Shown here piece by piece: positions 19,558 to 26,426 of a DNA stretch of 42,645 bases. Positions within the stretch are counted from its first letter, which is position 1. Every line of letters starts with the position of its first letter. Below the pieces are notes generated by a model. It searched no databases and was not told where the DNA came from. It was given only the letters and a program-made list of their open reading frames with translations. Source of the DNA: Stutzerimonas stutzeri (GTDB lineage Bacteria; Pseudomonadota; Gammaproteobacteria; Pseudomonadales; Pseudomonadaceae); contig NZ_JAMOHY010000027.1 of assembly GCF_024448695.1 (NCBI RefSeq), positions 1 to 42,645 of the forward strand. The letters are read 5' to 3'. The translations under genes were made by a program, and so were the position numbers.

Positions 19558-20187
19558 CTACCGACTACTGGTGACATCCCGCTCCAGGCAAGCGATCTGC
19601 CGGTTTTGAACGTGGCCAAGGCCGATGACCGCAACGCAGGCGCCTAACAGCGCCATGAGCATGTCGGACTGGGTGTCCCATGGGTCGCCCTGGGTGCCGA
19701 GAAAGTCCTCTGCGCCCTGTCCGGCGATCAGTGCGACCCACCACTCGATCATCTCGTAGAAGGCACTGAAGGCCAGCGCCACGCAGATCGATAGAAAACC
19801 CAGCATTCTGCCCGTTGTCAGAAAGCGCAGCCGGAGCAGAATCTCCCGCGCGAGCAAGGCCGGAACCAGGCCCTGCATGAAATGCCCCAGCTTGTCGTAG
19901 GGGTTGCGCTGAAGGTCAAACAGCTCCTGGACCCAGAATCCCGGCGGTACGCGCGCGTAGGTATAAGCACCGCCGAGGATCAGTACCAGCGCATGGAATG
20001 CGATCAGTACGTAGAGCAGGCGGGTGAGAGGGAAGCGTCGGCAGGTCAGCAGCAGAATCGGCGCGGCGATCAGCACTGGCGAGACCTCCAGCAACCAGGT
20101 GGCGTGATCGTATGGCGCGATACCGGACAGGATCAGTGCCAGCAGTACCGTCAGGCCAAGTGCCATGTAAAGCGTGTTCTGCTGCAT
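19558..20187 (-). CDS. YjdF-type (DUF2238) inner-membrane protein
   Basis: Integral membrane protein of 209 aa with about six predicted helices. It shows DUF2238/YjdF features: NPYDKLGHFMQGLVPALLARE in the middle, FSAFYEMIEWWVAL, and GTQGDPWDTQSDMLMALLGA near the C-terminus. The biochemical role of the family is not known to me. It converges on the amidase gene with only five bases between stops. Its start is an ATG at 20187; the upstream region lies close to endA, which reads the same way. Confidence 0.8.
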   Translation of the reverse strand: MQQNTLYMALGLTVLLALILSGIAPYDHATWLLEVSPVLIAAPILLLTCRRFPLTRLLYVLIAFHALVLILGGAYTYARVPPGFWVQELFDLQRNPYDKLGHFMQGLVPALLAREILLRLRFLTTGRMLGFLSICVALAFSAFYEMIEWWVALIAGQGAEDFLGTQGDPWDTQSDMLMALLGACVAVIGLGHVQNRQIACLERDVTSSR

Positions 20188-20250
20188 GTGTCGCTGTCTC
20201 CCCGCAGGCGTGGCGACAGGATGCAGCCTGGCCGCGTTGGCGGCAACAGG

Positions 20251-20964
20251 CTAGCGGCTGACGATGCTTCTGCGCGGTCCGCAAGTGTGCTGATTGATCT
20301 CGCCAACATGCAGATTGGCGTTGCCCTGAATGCAGGCGATGCTGCGGTTGCGCCAGCGTTCCCATTCGCTGACCGGGTACTGGCGATTCCAGATGTCGTA
20401 TAGGCGCTGGTCCTGTCTGGACAGGCGCAGGTTGTAGCGTTCGGCCATGTAAAGGTAGGTACGGGCGATGGCTCCACGGCTGTACTCCGGCGGCATGGCG
20501 GTGCGCTGCTTGAAGTTCACCACAAAAGGGCATGCACCGTATTGGCTGGGCTTTTCGCTGAGCATGCCGAAACCGTAGTTGCTGCGATCACCGTTCACCT
20601 CACCCACCACCGGCACCAGGTTGTGCAAGTCGGCTTCGGCCTTGCTGAAGACCGGGTCTTTGGCGGTGCATTGCTTGCGACCGCCCTGTTGCCAGCACTG
20701 GCGTTGATGGCCGATGACCCAGGCTGGAACGATATGCTCCCATTCGACCCGTGCGGCGCGTTTGGGTTGTTTGCGCGGAACATAGCCGCAGCTGTCGAGG
20801 TCGATCCGGTTGCCCTTGAAGGTGCAGCCGCAATAGAAGTCCACCGGGCGTTCGGCATAGATCGTCCAGGCGATCTTTTTGGCTTCGCGAAAGGTGCGTG
20901 GTGCGTCGGCCTGTACCGAGGCGAACGGAAGCAACAGCAGAAAAAGCAGGATAAGCGGACGCAT
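20251..20964 (-). CDS. endA: Secreted/periplasmic endonuclease I (EndA family)
   Basis: Non-specific DNase of the endonuclease I family, 237 aa. A signal peptide is obvious (MRPLILLFLLLLPFASVQA, cleavage near residue 19). The nuclease core carries VEWEHIVPAW with the catalytic histidine and DLHNLVPVVGEVNGDRSN. Cysteines (CGCTFKGN, CWQQGG, C-terminal CGPRR) likely form disulfides outside the cytoplasm. It can degrade extracellular or incoming DNA. It is upstream of the YjdF-type gene on the same strand with a 63-base gap. Confidence 0.9.
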   Translation of the reverse strand: MRPLILLFLLLLPFASVQADAPRTFREAKKIAWTIYAERPVDFYCGCTFKGNRIDLDSCGYVPRKQPKRAARVEWEHIVPAWVIGHQRQCWQQGGRKQCTAKDPVFSKAEADLHNLVPVVGEVNGDRSNYGFGMLSEKPSQYGACPFVVNFKQRTAMPPEYSRGAIARTYLYMAERYNLRLSRQDQRLYDIWNRQYPVSEWERWRNRSIACIQGNANLHVGEINQHTCGPRRSIVSR

Positions 20965-21057
20965 GGATATCTCGACGGCAAACTGAGAAGCGCGTCCATG
21001 CGACAGATCGGCATGTTACCGCTGACCTACAGATAAATCATCAATAAAATCAGCCAG

Positions 21058-21921
21058 TTAAGTTTGTTGTCCGAAAAGGCGACCGGCGCGATTGATCCAC
21101 AGCGAGCCCAGGATCAGCAGCCCACCGATTAGCAACAGGTCGAGACGGGTTTCACTGCCCCAGACCAGGAAATTGATGATCAGACCGACCGGCACCGACA
21201 GGTTGTTCATGACTGCCAATGTGCCGGCATCGACCAGGGTTGCGCCCTTGTTCCAGCAGAACTGGCCAAGGGCGGTAGCGAGCACGCCCATCCACACCAG
21301 TACGCCCCATTGGGTGGAAGTAGCCGGCAGCTTTTCAAGATCGCCCAGCAGCAGCCAGGCCGGTAGCACCACCAGCAGGGCGCCGATAAAGAAATAGCCG
21401 AAGCGGCGGTGCAGCGGAATCTGCGACTGGTAATGCCGGGCCAGATGCTTGTAGCCGACCTGGCCGGCAGCAAAAGTGAAATTGGCCAGCTGCATCAGCA
21501 GGAAACCCCCGAGGAAATCGCTGCTGAGGTCGTCGTAGCGAATCAGCCCGGCGCCGAGTACGGCAACGGCGGCAGCGAGCAATGCCCAGGGATTGAAACG
21601 TCGGTTAAGCGCGTCGTCGATCAGTGCTACATGCAGGGGTGTGAGCACCGTGAACAGCAGCACTTCGGCTACCGTCAGCATGTTGAAGCTCAGGTACAGG
21701 CACAGGTAGGTGACGCCGAACTGCAGTATGCCGACCACCGTTACTCCGGCGATAAATCCCGGTGCAACGCCGCGCCAGCGCGTCATTGGCAGAAAGATTA
21801 ACCCTGCCAGGACCACGCGGGTGAGCACGGCGAAGTAACTGTCCACCGCGCCAGCCAGATAAACCCCAATGAGGTTGAAGGAAACCGCCCACAACAAAGT
21901 GACGAAGATCAGGTAAGGCAT
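21058..21921 (-). CDS. EamA/DMT-family transporter
   Basis: Drug/metabolite transporter superfamily membrane protein, 287 aa, with about ten transmembrane segments in two EamA repeats (residues about 3-135 and 145-280). The N-terminus MPYLIFVTLLWAVSFNLIGVYL is typical of the group. Members export amino acids or other small metabolites; no substrate can be named from sequence. A separate gene from endA, 93 bases away on the same strand, with no clear promoter identified. Confidence 0.85.
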   Translation of the reverse strand: MPYLIFVTLLWAVSFNLIGVYLAGAVDSYFAVLTRVVLAGLIFLPMTRWRGVAPGFIAGVTVVGILQFGVTYLCLYLSFNMLTVAEVLLFTVLTPLHVALIDDALNRRFNPWALLAAAVAVLGAGLIRYDDLSSDFLGGFLLMQLANFTFAAGQVGYKHLARHYQSQIPLHRRFGYFFIGALLVVLPAWLLLGDLEKLPATSTQWGVLVWMGVLATALGQFCWNKGATLVDAGTLAVMNNLSVPVGLIINFLVWGSETRLDLLLIGGLLILGSLWINRAGRLFGQQT

Positions 21922-22002
21922 GCCGGCTCCTCAGCGAAGGCCGGCGACCTTAACCGTTGCGTTGCAAAGAAGAAAGCGGGATCAGGTGCTTTTTACTGGG
22001 CC

Positions 22003-22236
22003 TCAGTCATCGTTGTCTTCGTCGTGCTCATGGGTGTTGGGGGCAGGGTGGTCGTCCATGCGCGGGTCCGGATCGACTCCGGTGGGATTCTGGTAGCCAT
22101 GCGCGGAGTCATCTTCGGTTTGCTGCTGATTGTGATCGGCAGCGTCGTGCGTGCTGTCACTGGGGGCTTCGTTGGCATAGGCCGCGCCTGCTGTCAGCAG
22201 CGCGAAGAGGGCGATGGCGGGCGGTGTGATGTGCAT
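22003..22236 (-). CDS. Small secreted acidic, histidine-rich protein
   Basis: An unrecognised 77-aa protein. It begins with a clean signal peptide (MHITPPAIALFALLTAGAAYA, predicted cleavage after residue 21; start chosen at the ATG behind GAGGACT). The 56-residue mature part has 17 Asp/Glu, six His, one Arg, no Lys and no Cys, ending HEHDEDNDD. It is probably disordered and could bind divalent metal ions; that is inference from composition. An open frame continues upstream to 22320 but lacks a ribosome site. It faces phoX divergently. Confidence 0.6.
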   Translation of the reverse strand: MHITPPAIALFALLTAGAAYANEAPSDSTHDAADHNQQQTEDDSAHGYQNPTGVDPDPRMDDHPAPNTHEHDEDNDD

Positions 22237-22408
22237 GATCAGTCCTCGATTATGTGGCGTCGTAACCGCTGATTTCGACCCGGTTTGTTCGCCGTCGTTC
22301 GGCGCTAAGGCCGCGGGCATGAACGTGTCCGGCGTCGTCGGGTCCCTTGCCGAGGCGCACAGCTGCTGATCGATTTTTTTGGTCTACCGATTACTTGCAT
22401 CATCAGAA

Positions 22409-22443
22409 AGCCAATCCCGCCGTGATTTTTTCGGCTATTGGCT
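22409..22443. repeat. Imperfect inverted repeat in phoX upstream region
   Basis: AGCCAAT (22409-22415) pairs with ATTGGCT (22437-22443), and inside it GCCG (22419-22422) pairs with CGGC (22432-22435), leaving a T-rich loop. No T tract follows on either strand, so it does not look like a standard terminator; it may be an operator or RNA hairpin. Confidence 0.45.
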
Positions 22444-22514
22444 GCCGTGTCGCAACCTCAGTGTGCGGTTCTAAGGGTGCGCGTGAGGGTGCTAATGCAG
22501 CGTGAAGATTCCGG

Positions 22515-22543
22515 GTGTCGCTGAAGCGTAACCTGCATGTGAT
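22515..22543 (+). promoter_or_regulatory. Weak candidate Pho box upstream of phoX
   Basis: Three 7-base units (GTGTCGC, GCGTAAC, ATGTGAT) are separated by exactly four bases each, the 11-base period of PhoB sites. They match the CTGTCAT unit only partly (about 4-5, 3 and 5 of 7). The spacing and the downstream phosphatase argue for it; the poor sequence match argues against. Confidence 0.25.
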
Positions 22544-22596
22544 AGAGAGAGGGCTGCCTGCGCATCCGATCCCTCCCTTCGCACAGCGAGCTGCCC

Positions 22597-24558
22597 ATGA
22601 AACAGGAGTTTCAGTACTTTCACGCCGAGCTTTCGGCCCATGACGATCAGGTCATCAATCCCGCCGCCAGCCCTTCACTGGCGCAGCTGGTGGATGGCAG
22701 CCGCCGGCGTGTGCTCAAGGGTGGGCTGGGGCTGGCTGCTCTGGGTTTTCTCGGCGGCAGCCTGGGTGCCTGCCGCAGCGCGCTGCAGAACGAATCGCTG
22801 ATGGGGTTCAGCAGCATTCCCGCGCAACTCGACCCTGCCTTCGACAGCGTAAAGGTGGCGCCGGGCTACAGCGTGCGGACCTTCTTTTCCTGGGGCGATG
22901 CCGTGCTGGCCGATGCGCCGCAGTGGAACCCCGATGCCAGCGACGATTGGCAGGCCCAGCTCAGGCAGGCGGGTGACAACCATGACGGCATGCATTTCTT
23001 TCCCTTTGCCGATAACCCCGACAGCCACGGCTTGCTGGTGATGAACCACGAGTACGTCAACCCGCCGCTGCACCCCAACGGCATGACCTTCACCGACGGC
23101 CAGCGTCCGCTGGACGAGGTGCGCAAGGAGCAGGCGGCGCATGGTGTCAGCGTCATCGAAGTGAGGAAGGATGCTCAGGGGCAGTGGCAGCGGGTCATGC
23201 CGTCGCGCTACAACCGCCGCATCTCAGCCATGACGCCGATGGCTGTCGCCGGACCGCTGACTGGACATGAGTTGATGAAGACCGCTTCTGATCCTGCCGG
23301 AGGTGAAATCCTCGGCACCCTGAACAACTGCGCCAGCGGCATGACGCCCTGGGGCACCTATCTGGCCTGCGAGGAGAACTGGCACCACTACTTCGTCAAC
23401 CAGGACGCCGATGACCTGGCCCGGCGTGTTTCACACAGACGTTATGGCGTGGGTGGAGGTAGCCGGAGCAAATACTACGGCTGGGAAACCGTCGACCCGC
23501 GCTTCAACGCCACGCCGGATGTCTCGCAGCCTCACGGCGGTCATGTGCATGAGCCCAACCGCTTCGGCTGGGTGGTGGAGATCGATCCCTTCGACCCGCA
23601 CAGCCAGCCGGTCAAGCGCACCGCGTTTGGGCGCTACTGCCGCGAATGTGCGGTGCTGTCGCTGGGCGAGGACGGGCGCATGGCTTTCTATTCTGGCGAC
23701 GATACCCGTGGCGAATACATTTACAAGTTCGTCCCCGCGGGCCGCTACACACCCGGCGCGGACCAGGCCAATCGTCGCCTGCTCGACAGTGGCACGCTCT
23801 ACGTCGCACGTTTCAACGCTGATGGCAGTGGCGATTGGCTGGCGCTGGTGCATGGCCAGAATGGCCTGAGCGGCGAAAACGGTTTTGCCGACCAGGCCGA
23901 GGTACTGCTCAATGCGCGGGCCGCTGCCGACCTGCTCGGGGCGACGCCCATGGATCGCCCCGAGTGGGTGGCCGTGCATCCGCAGAGCCGCGAAGTCTAT
24001 GTGACCCTGACCAATAATGACGGGCGTGGCAGCAGGCAGCCGCTGGACAAGGCCAACTCGCGACCGAACAACCTGCACGGGCAGATCCTGCGCTGGAACG
24101 AGCAGGGCGGGAGTCCGAGCGCCAGCGCGTTCACCTGGGAAGTCTTTCTCCTGGCGGGTGAGCAACCCGGTGCACGGCGTGAGGGTGGGCAAGCCGTGCC
24201 CGCCAACCTGATCGGCACTATCGAAGGCGACATCTTTTCCTCGCCGGACGGGCTGGCCTTTGACGCTGCCGGGCGCTTGTGGATTCAGACCGACTACGCT
24301 GATGACGACCCGGCGATGCAGAACATGGGCACCAATCAACTGCTCTGCGCCGATCCGCGAACCCGTGAGGTGCGGCGCTTTCTAGTCGGCCCGCGTGGTT
24401 GCGAGATCACCGGCATCACCTGGAGTCCGGACTACCGCGCGATGTGGGTCAACGTGCAACATCCGCAGCTGAGCTTTCCGGCGGGCGACGGCAAGACCCG
24501 GCCACGCTCCTCGACAGTGCTCATCACCAAGGACGACGGTGGCGTGATCGGGGCCTGA
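22597..24558 (+). CDS. phoX: PhoX-family Tat-exported phosphatase (DUF839)
   Basis: Protein of 653 aa from the PhoX/DUF839 family of alkaline phosphatases, which use calcium and iron and release phosphate from organic esters outside the cytoplasm. A long leader precedes a twin-arginine motif SRRRVLK (35-41), then a hydrophobic stretch ending SLGAC; Cys59 may be a lipid site, making it a Tat lipoprotein. PhoX-like segments include MNHEYVNPPLHPNG, CASGMTPWGTYLACEENWHHYF, HGGHVHEPNRFGWVVEIDP and ARTRPNN-type loops near the C-terminus. It converges on the alcohol dehydrogenase gene with 18 bases between. Phosphate regulation is plausible but only weakly supported here. Confidence 0.85.
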   Translation: MKQEFQYFHAELSAHDDQVINPAASPSLAQLVDGSRRRVLKGGLGLAALGFLGGSLGACRSALQNESLMGFSSIPAQLDPAFDSVKVAPGYSVRTFFSWGDAVLADAPQWNPDASDDWQAQLRQAGDNHDGMHFFPFADNPDSHGLLVMNHEYVNPPLHPNGMTFTDGQRPLDEVRKEQAAHGVSVIEVRKDAQGQWQRVMPSRYNRRISAMTPMAVAGPLTGHELMKTASDPAGGEILGTLNNCASGMTPWGTYLACEENWHHYFVNQDADDLARRVSHRRYGVGGGSRSKYYGWETVDPRFNATPDVSQPHGGHVHEPNRFGWVVEIDPFDPHSQPVKRTAFGRYCRECAVLSLGEDGRMAFYSGDDTRGEYIYKFVPAGRYTPGADQANRRLLDSGTLYVARFNADGSGDWLALVHGQNGLSGENGFADQAEVLLNARAAADLLGATPMDRPEWVAVHPQSREVYVTLTNNDGRGSRQPLDKANSRPNNLHGQILRWNEQGGSPSASAFTWEVFLLAGEQPGARREGGQAVPANLIGTIEGDIFSSPDGLAFDAAGRLWIQTDYADDDPAMQNMGTNQLLCADPRTREVRRFLVGPRGCEITGITWSPDYRAMWVNVQHPQLSFPAGDGKTRPRSSTVLITKDDGGVIGA

Positions 24559-24576
24559 ACGCCGCTTATTGCGGCA

Positions 24577-25629
24577 TCAGCGCTGCTGCAGGGTCGCCAT
24601 GTCGATGACAAAGCGGTATTTCACATCGCTCTTGAGCATGCGTTCGTAAGCCTCATTGATGTCCTGCATGCGGATCATCTCGATGTCCGCGACGATCCCG
24701 TGCTCGGCGCAGAAGTCGAGCATTTCCTGGGTTTCGGCAATCCCGCCGATCAGCGAACCGGCAAGGCGGCGGCGCTTGAATATCAGGTTGAACACGCTGG
24801 GCGAGGGGTGGGGCGTGGCTGGTGCGCCCACCAGGGTCATTGTGGCGTCACGCTTGAGCAACGCTAGCAGAGCGTCCAGGTCGTGGGGGGCGGCTACGGT
24901 GTTGAGGATGAAGTCGAGGCTGCTGGCATGCGCGGCCATTTCTTCTTTGTTCTTTGATATCACCACTTCGGCGGCGCCAAGGCGCAGAGCGTCTTCTTTC
25001 TTGTCCGGGGATGTGGTGAACAGCACGACATGCGCGCCCATGGCCTTGGCGATCTTCACCGCCATATGGCCGAGCCCCCCGAGGCCTACGACGCCAACCT
25101 TCTGGCCGGGGCCGACCTTCCACTGGCGCAGCGGTGAATAGGTGGTGATGCCGGCGCAGAGCAGCGGGGCCACGGCAGCCAGGTTGTCCGGATGCTTGAT
25201 GCGCAGCACGTATTTCTCGTCCACCACGATGCTGTCCGAATAGCCACCAAAGGTGTTTTCGCCGCCGAATACAGGACCGTTGTAGGTGCCGGTGAAGCCC
25301 TTTTCGCAATATTGCTCCAAGCCTTCGCCGCAGGAGGCGCAATGGCGACAGCTGTCGACCAGGCAGCCCACGCCGGCGATATCGCCCACCTTGAAATTCG
25401 TTACGGCCTGGCCGATTGCAGTGACACGACCGACGATCTCGTGACCGGGCACTGAAGGGTAGAGCGTGTTGTGCCATTCGTTGCGGGCCGTATGCAGGTC
25501 GGAATGGCAGACGCCGCAGAAGAGGATTTCGATTTGTACATCACGCTCACCCGGCGTGCGCCGCTGGAAGCTGAACGGTGCGAGAGGCTTGCTCGGGTCA
25601 AGGGCTGCGTAGCCTTGGACATCTATCAT
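24577..25629 (-). CDS. Zinc-dependent alcohol dehydrogenase (YahK/cinnamyl-type)
   Basis: Medium-chain NAD(P)-dependent alcohol dehydrogenase, 350 aa, resembling E. coli YahK, an NADPH-dependent aldehyde reductase with wide substrate range. Catalytic zinc residues are Cys41 (GVCHSDLH) and His63 (VPGHE). The structural zinc site is complete: Cys94, Cys97, Cys100 and Cys108. The Rossmann fold shows VGVVGLGGLGHMAVKIA. It is a single gene reading toward phoX; a GGAG lies before its ATG. Confidence 0.9.
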   Translation of the reverse strand: MIDVQGYAALDPSKPLAPFSFQRRTPGERDVQIEILFCGVCHSDLHTARNEWHNTLYPSVPGHEIVGRVTAIGQAVTNFKVGDIAGVGCLVDSCRHCASCGEGLEQYCEKGFTGTYNGPVFGGENTFGGYSDSIVVDEKYVLRIKHPDNLAAVAPLLCAGITTYSPLRQWKVGPGQKVGVVGLGGLGHMAVKIAKAMGAHVVLFTTSPDKKEDALRLGAAEVVISKNKEEMAAHASSLDFILNTVAAPHDLDALLALLKRDATMTLVGAPATPHPSPSVFNLIFKRRRLAGSLIGGIAETQEMLDFCAEHGIVADIEMIRMQDINEAYERMLKSDVKYRFVIDMATLQQR

Positions 25630-25833
25630 GTTCGTGTCTCCGTCCGGAACTGGATGCTAGAGACTAGCCCAGCTATCTGCCGGGCGGGGACTTATCAGGA
25701 CATGGGCTGCTGCGCCATAAACAGGCGTTATCGCCCCTGGCGGCTGCGATTCGGTTCGACGGGTTCCGCCTCGTGACTGCCCAATCGACCGAGCATGGAC
25801 CGCAAGGCCTTCCCTGGCCCTGCTCAACTCAAG

Positions 25834-26178
25834 CTACTTTCTCACCCAGCTTCCGTTGAGCTGGACGATCTGTCCGGCAGGGGTTTTCTCGATGGCCTTT
25901 TTGCCAGCGATGGCTTCAACGTCACTGACGCTGATGCCGTTCTTCTGCGCCACACGATGATATTCGGCACGCCGTGCCTGGTTGATCTGACTGGCGATGG
26001 CTTCGGCCTGGCCGCCGGGCTGCACCACGCCCAGGTAGCCGTCAGGCCTTTCGCCGAGCTGGCCGCTGGCCTTGGCCTGGCCCAGTGCAGACATGGCTTC
26101 GTTGAGGGACATGGCCGCCACAGGCAGCGCCAGGCACAGCGCGATGAGCAGCGAGCCGAGTTTCAGAGAGATTTTCAT
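25834..26178 (-). CDS. ydbL: YdbL-family periplasmic protein (DUF1318)
   Basis: Periplasmic protein of 114 aa with a signal peptide (MKISLKLGSLLIALCLALPVAA) and a conserved core with MSLNEAMSALGQAKASGQLGE and ARRAEYHRVAQKNGIS. The start is the ATG at 26178 behind AAGGAAG; the longer open frame overlaps ynbE out of frame. In E. coli YdbL works with the YdbH-YnbE lipid bridge and appears to prevent its mis-assembly. Third gene of the ydbH-ynbE-ydbL operon, 20 bases after ynbE. Confidence 0.87.
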   Translation of the reverse strand: MKISLKLGSLLIALCLALPVAAMSLNEAMSALGQAKASGQLGERPDGYLGVVQPGGQAEAIASQINQARRAEYHRVAQKNGISVSDVEAIAGKKAIEKTPAGQIVQLNGSWVRK

Positions 26179-26198
26179 GGCACTTCCTTCGAGGCGGG

Positions 26199-26390
26199 TC
26201 AGAACAGGCCGCTGTCTTCGTTGATGATGGCGTCGAGCTGCTTGTCGACCCGGATATAAATCTCGTGCTCGATCTTTACGTTGAGATTGATATTGATCGG
26301 CTCGTTGGGCACGGCCAGTTCCACCCTCGGGGTGCAGGCACTGGCCAGCAGCGCCAGCGCCAGGATGCTGATGGGATAGCACAACCGCAT
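26199..26390 (-). CDS. ynbE: YnbE-family outer-membrane lipoprotein
   Basis: Short lipoprotein of 63 aa: signal peptide with lipobox LASAC (Cys19), followed by TPRVELAVPNEPININLNVKIEHEI, the family core with alternating hydrophobic residues that can add beta strands. In E. coli YnbE multimerises at the outer membrane and stacks onto the C-terminus of YdbH to complete a phospholipid bridge. Lies 36 bases after ydbH and just before ydbL, the same order as in E. coli. Confidence 0.87.
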   Translation of the reverse strand: MRLCYPISILALALLASACTPRVELAVPNEPININLNVKIEHEIYIRVDKQLDAIINEDSGLF

Positions 26391-26426
26391 GACCGGTTTC
26401 TCCTCTGTGGGGACCGCTACATTGCC

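Larger units (their letters stand above)
22237..22596. other. Divergent intergenic region between the small acidic protein gene and phoX
   Basis: 360 bases without a convincing gene. It contains an imperfect inverted repeat at 22409-22443 and three 7-mers spaced 11 bases apart at 22515-22543 that loosely resemble a Pho box. Nothing else that I can identify. Confidence 0.6.

Noticed and set aside
24561..24575. GCCGC-TTATT-GCGGC as a two-way terminator between phoX and the alcohol dehydrogenase gene
   Set aside because: The stem is only five pairs and has no T run on either strand.
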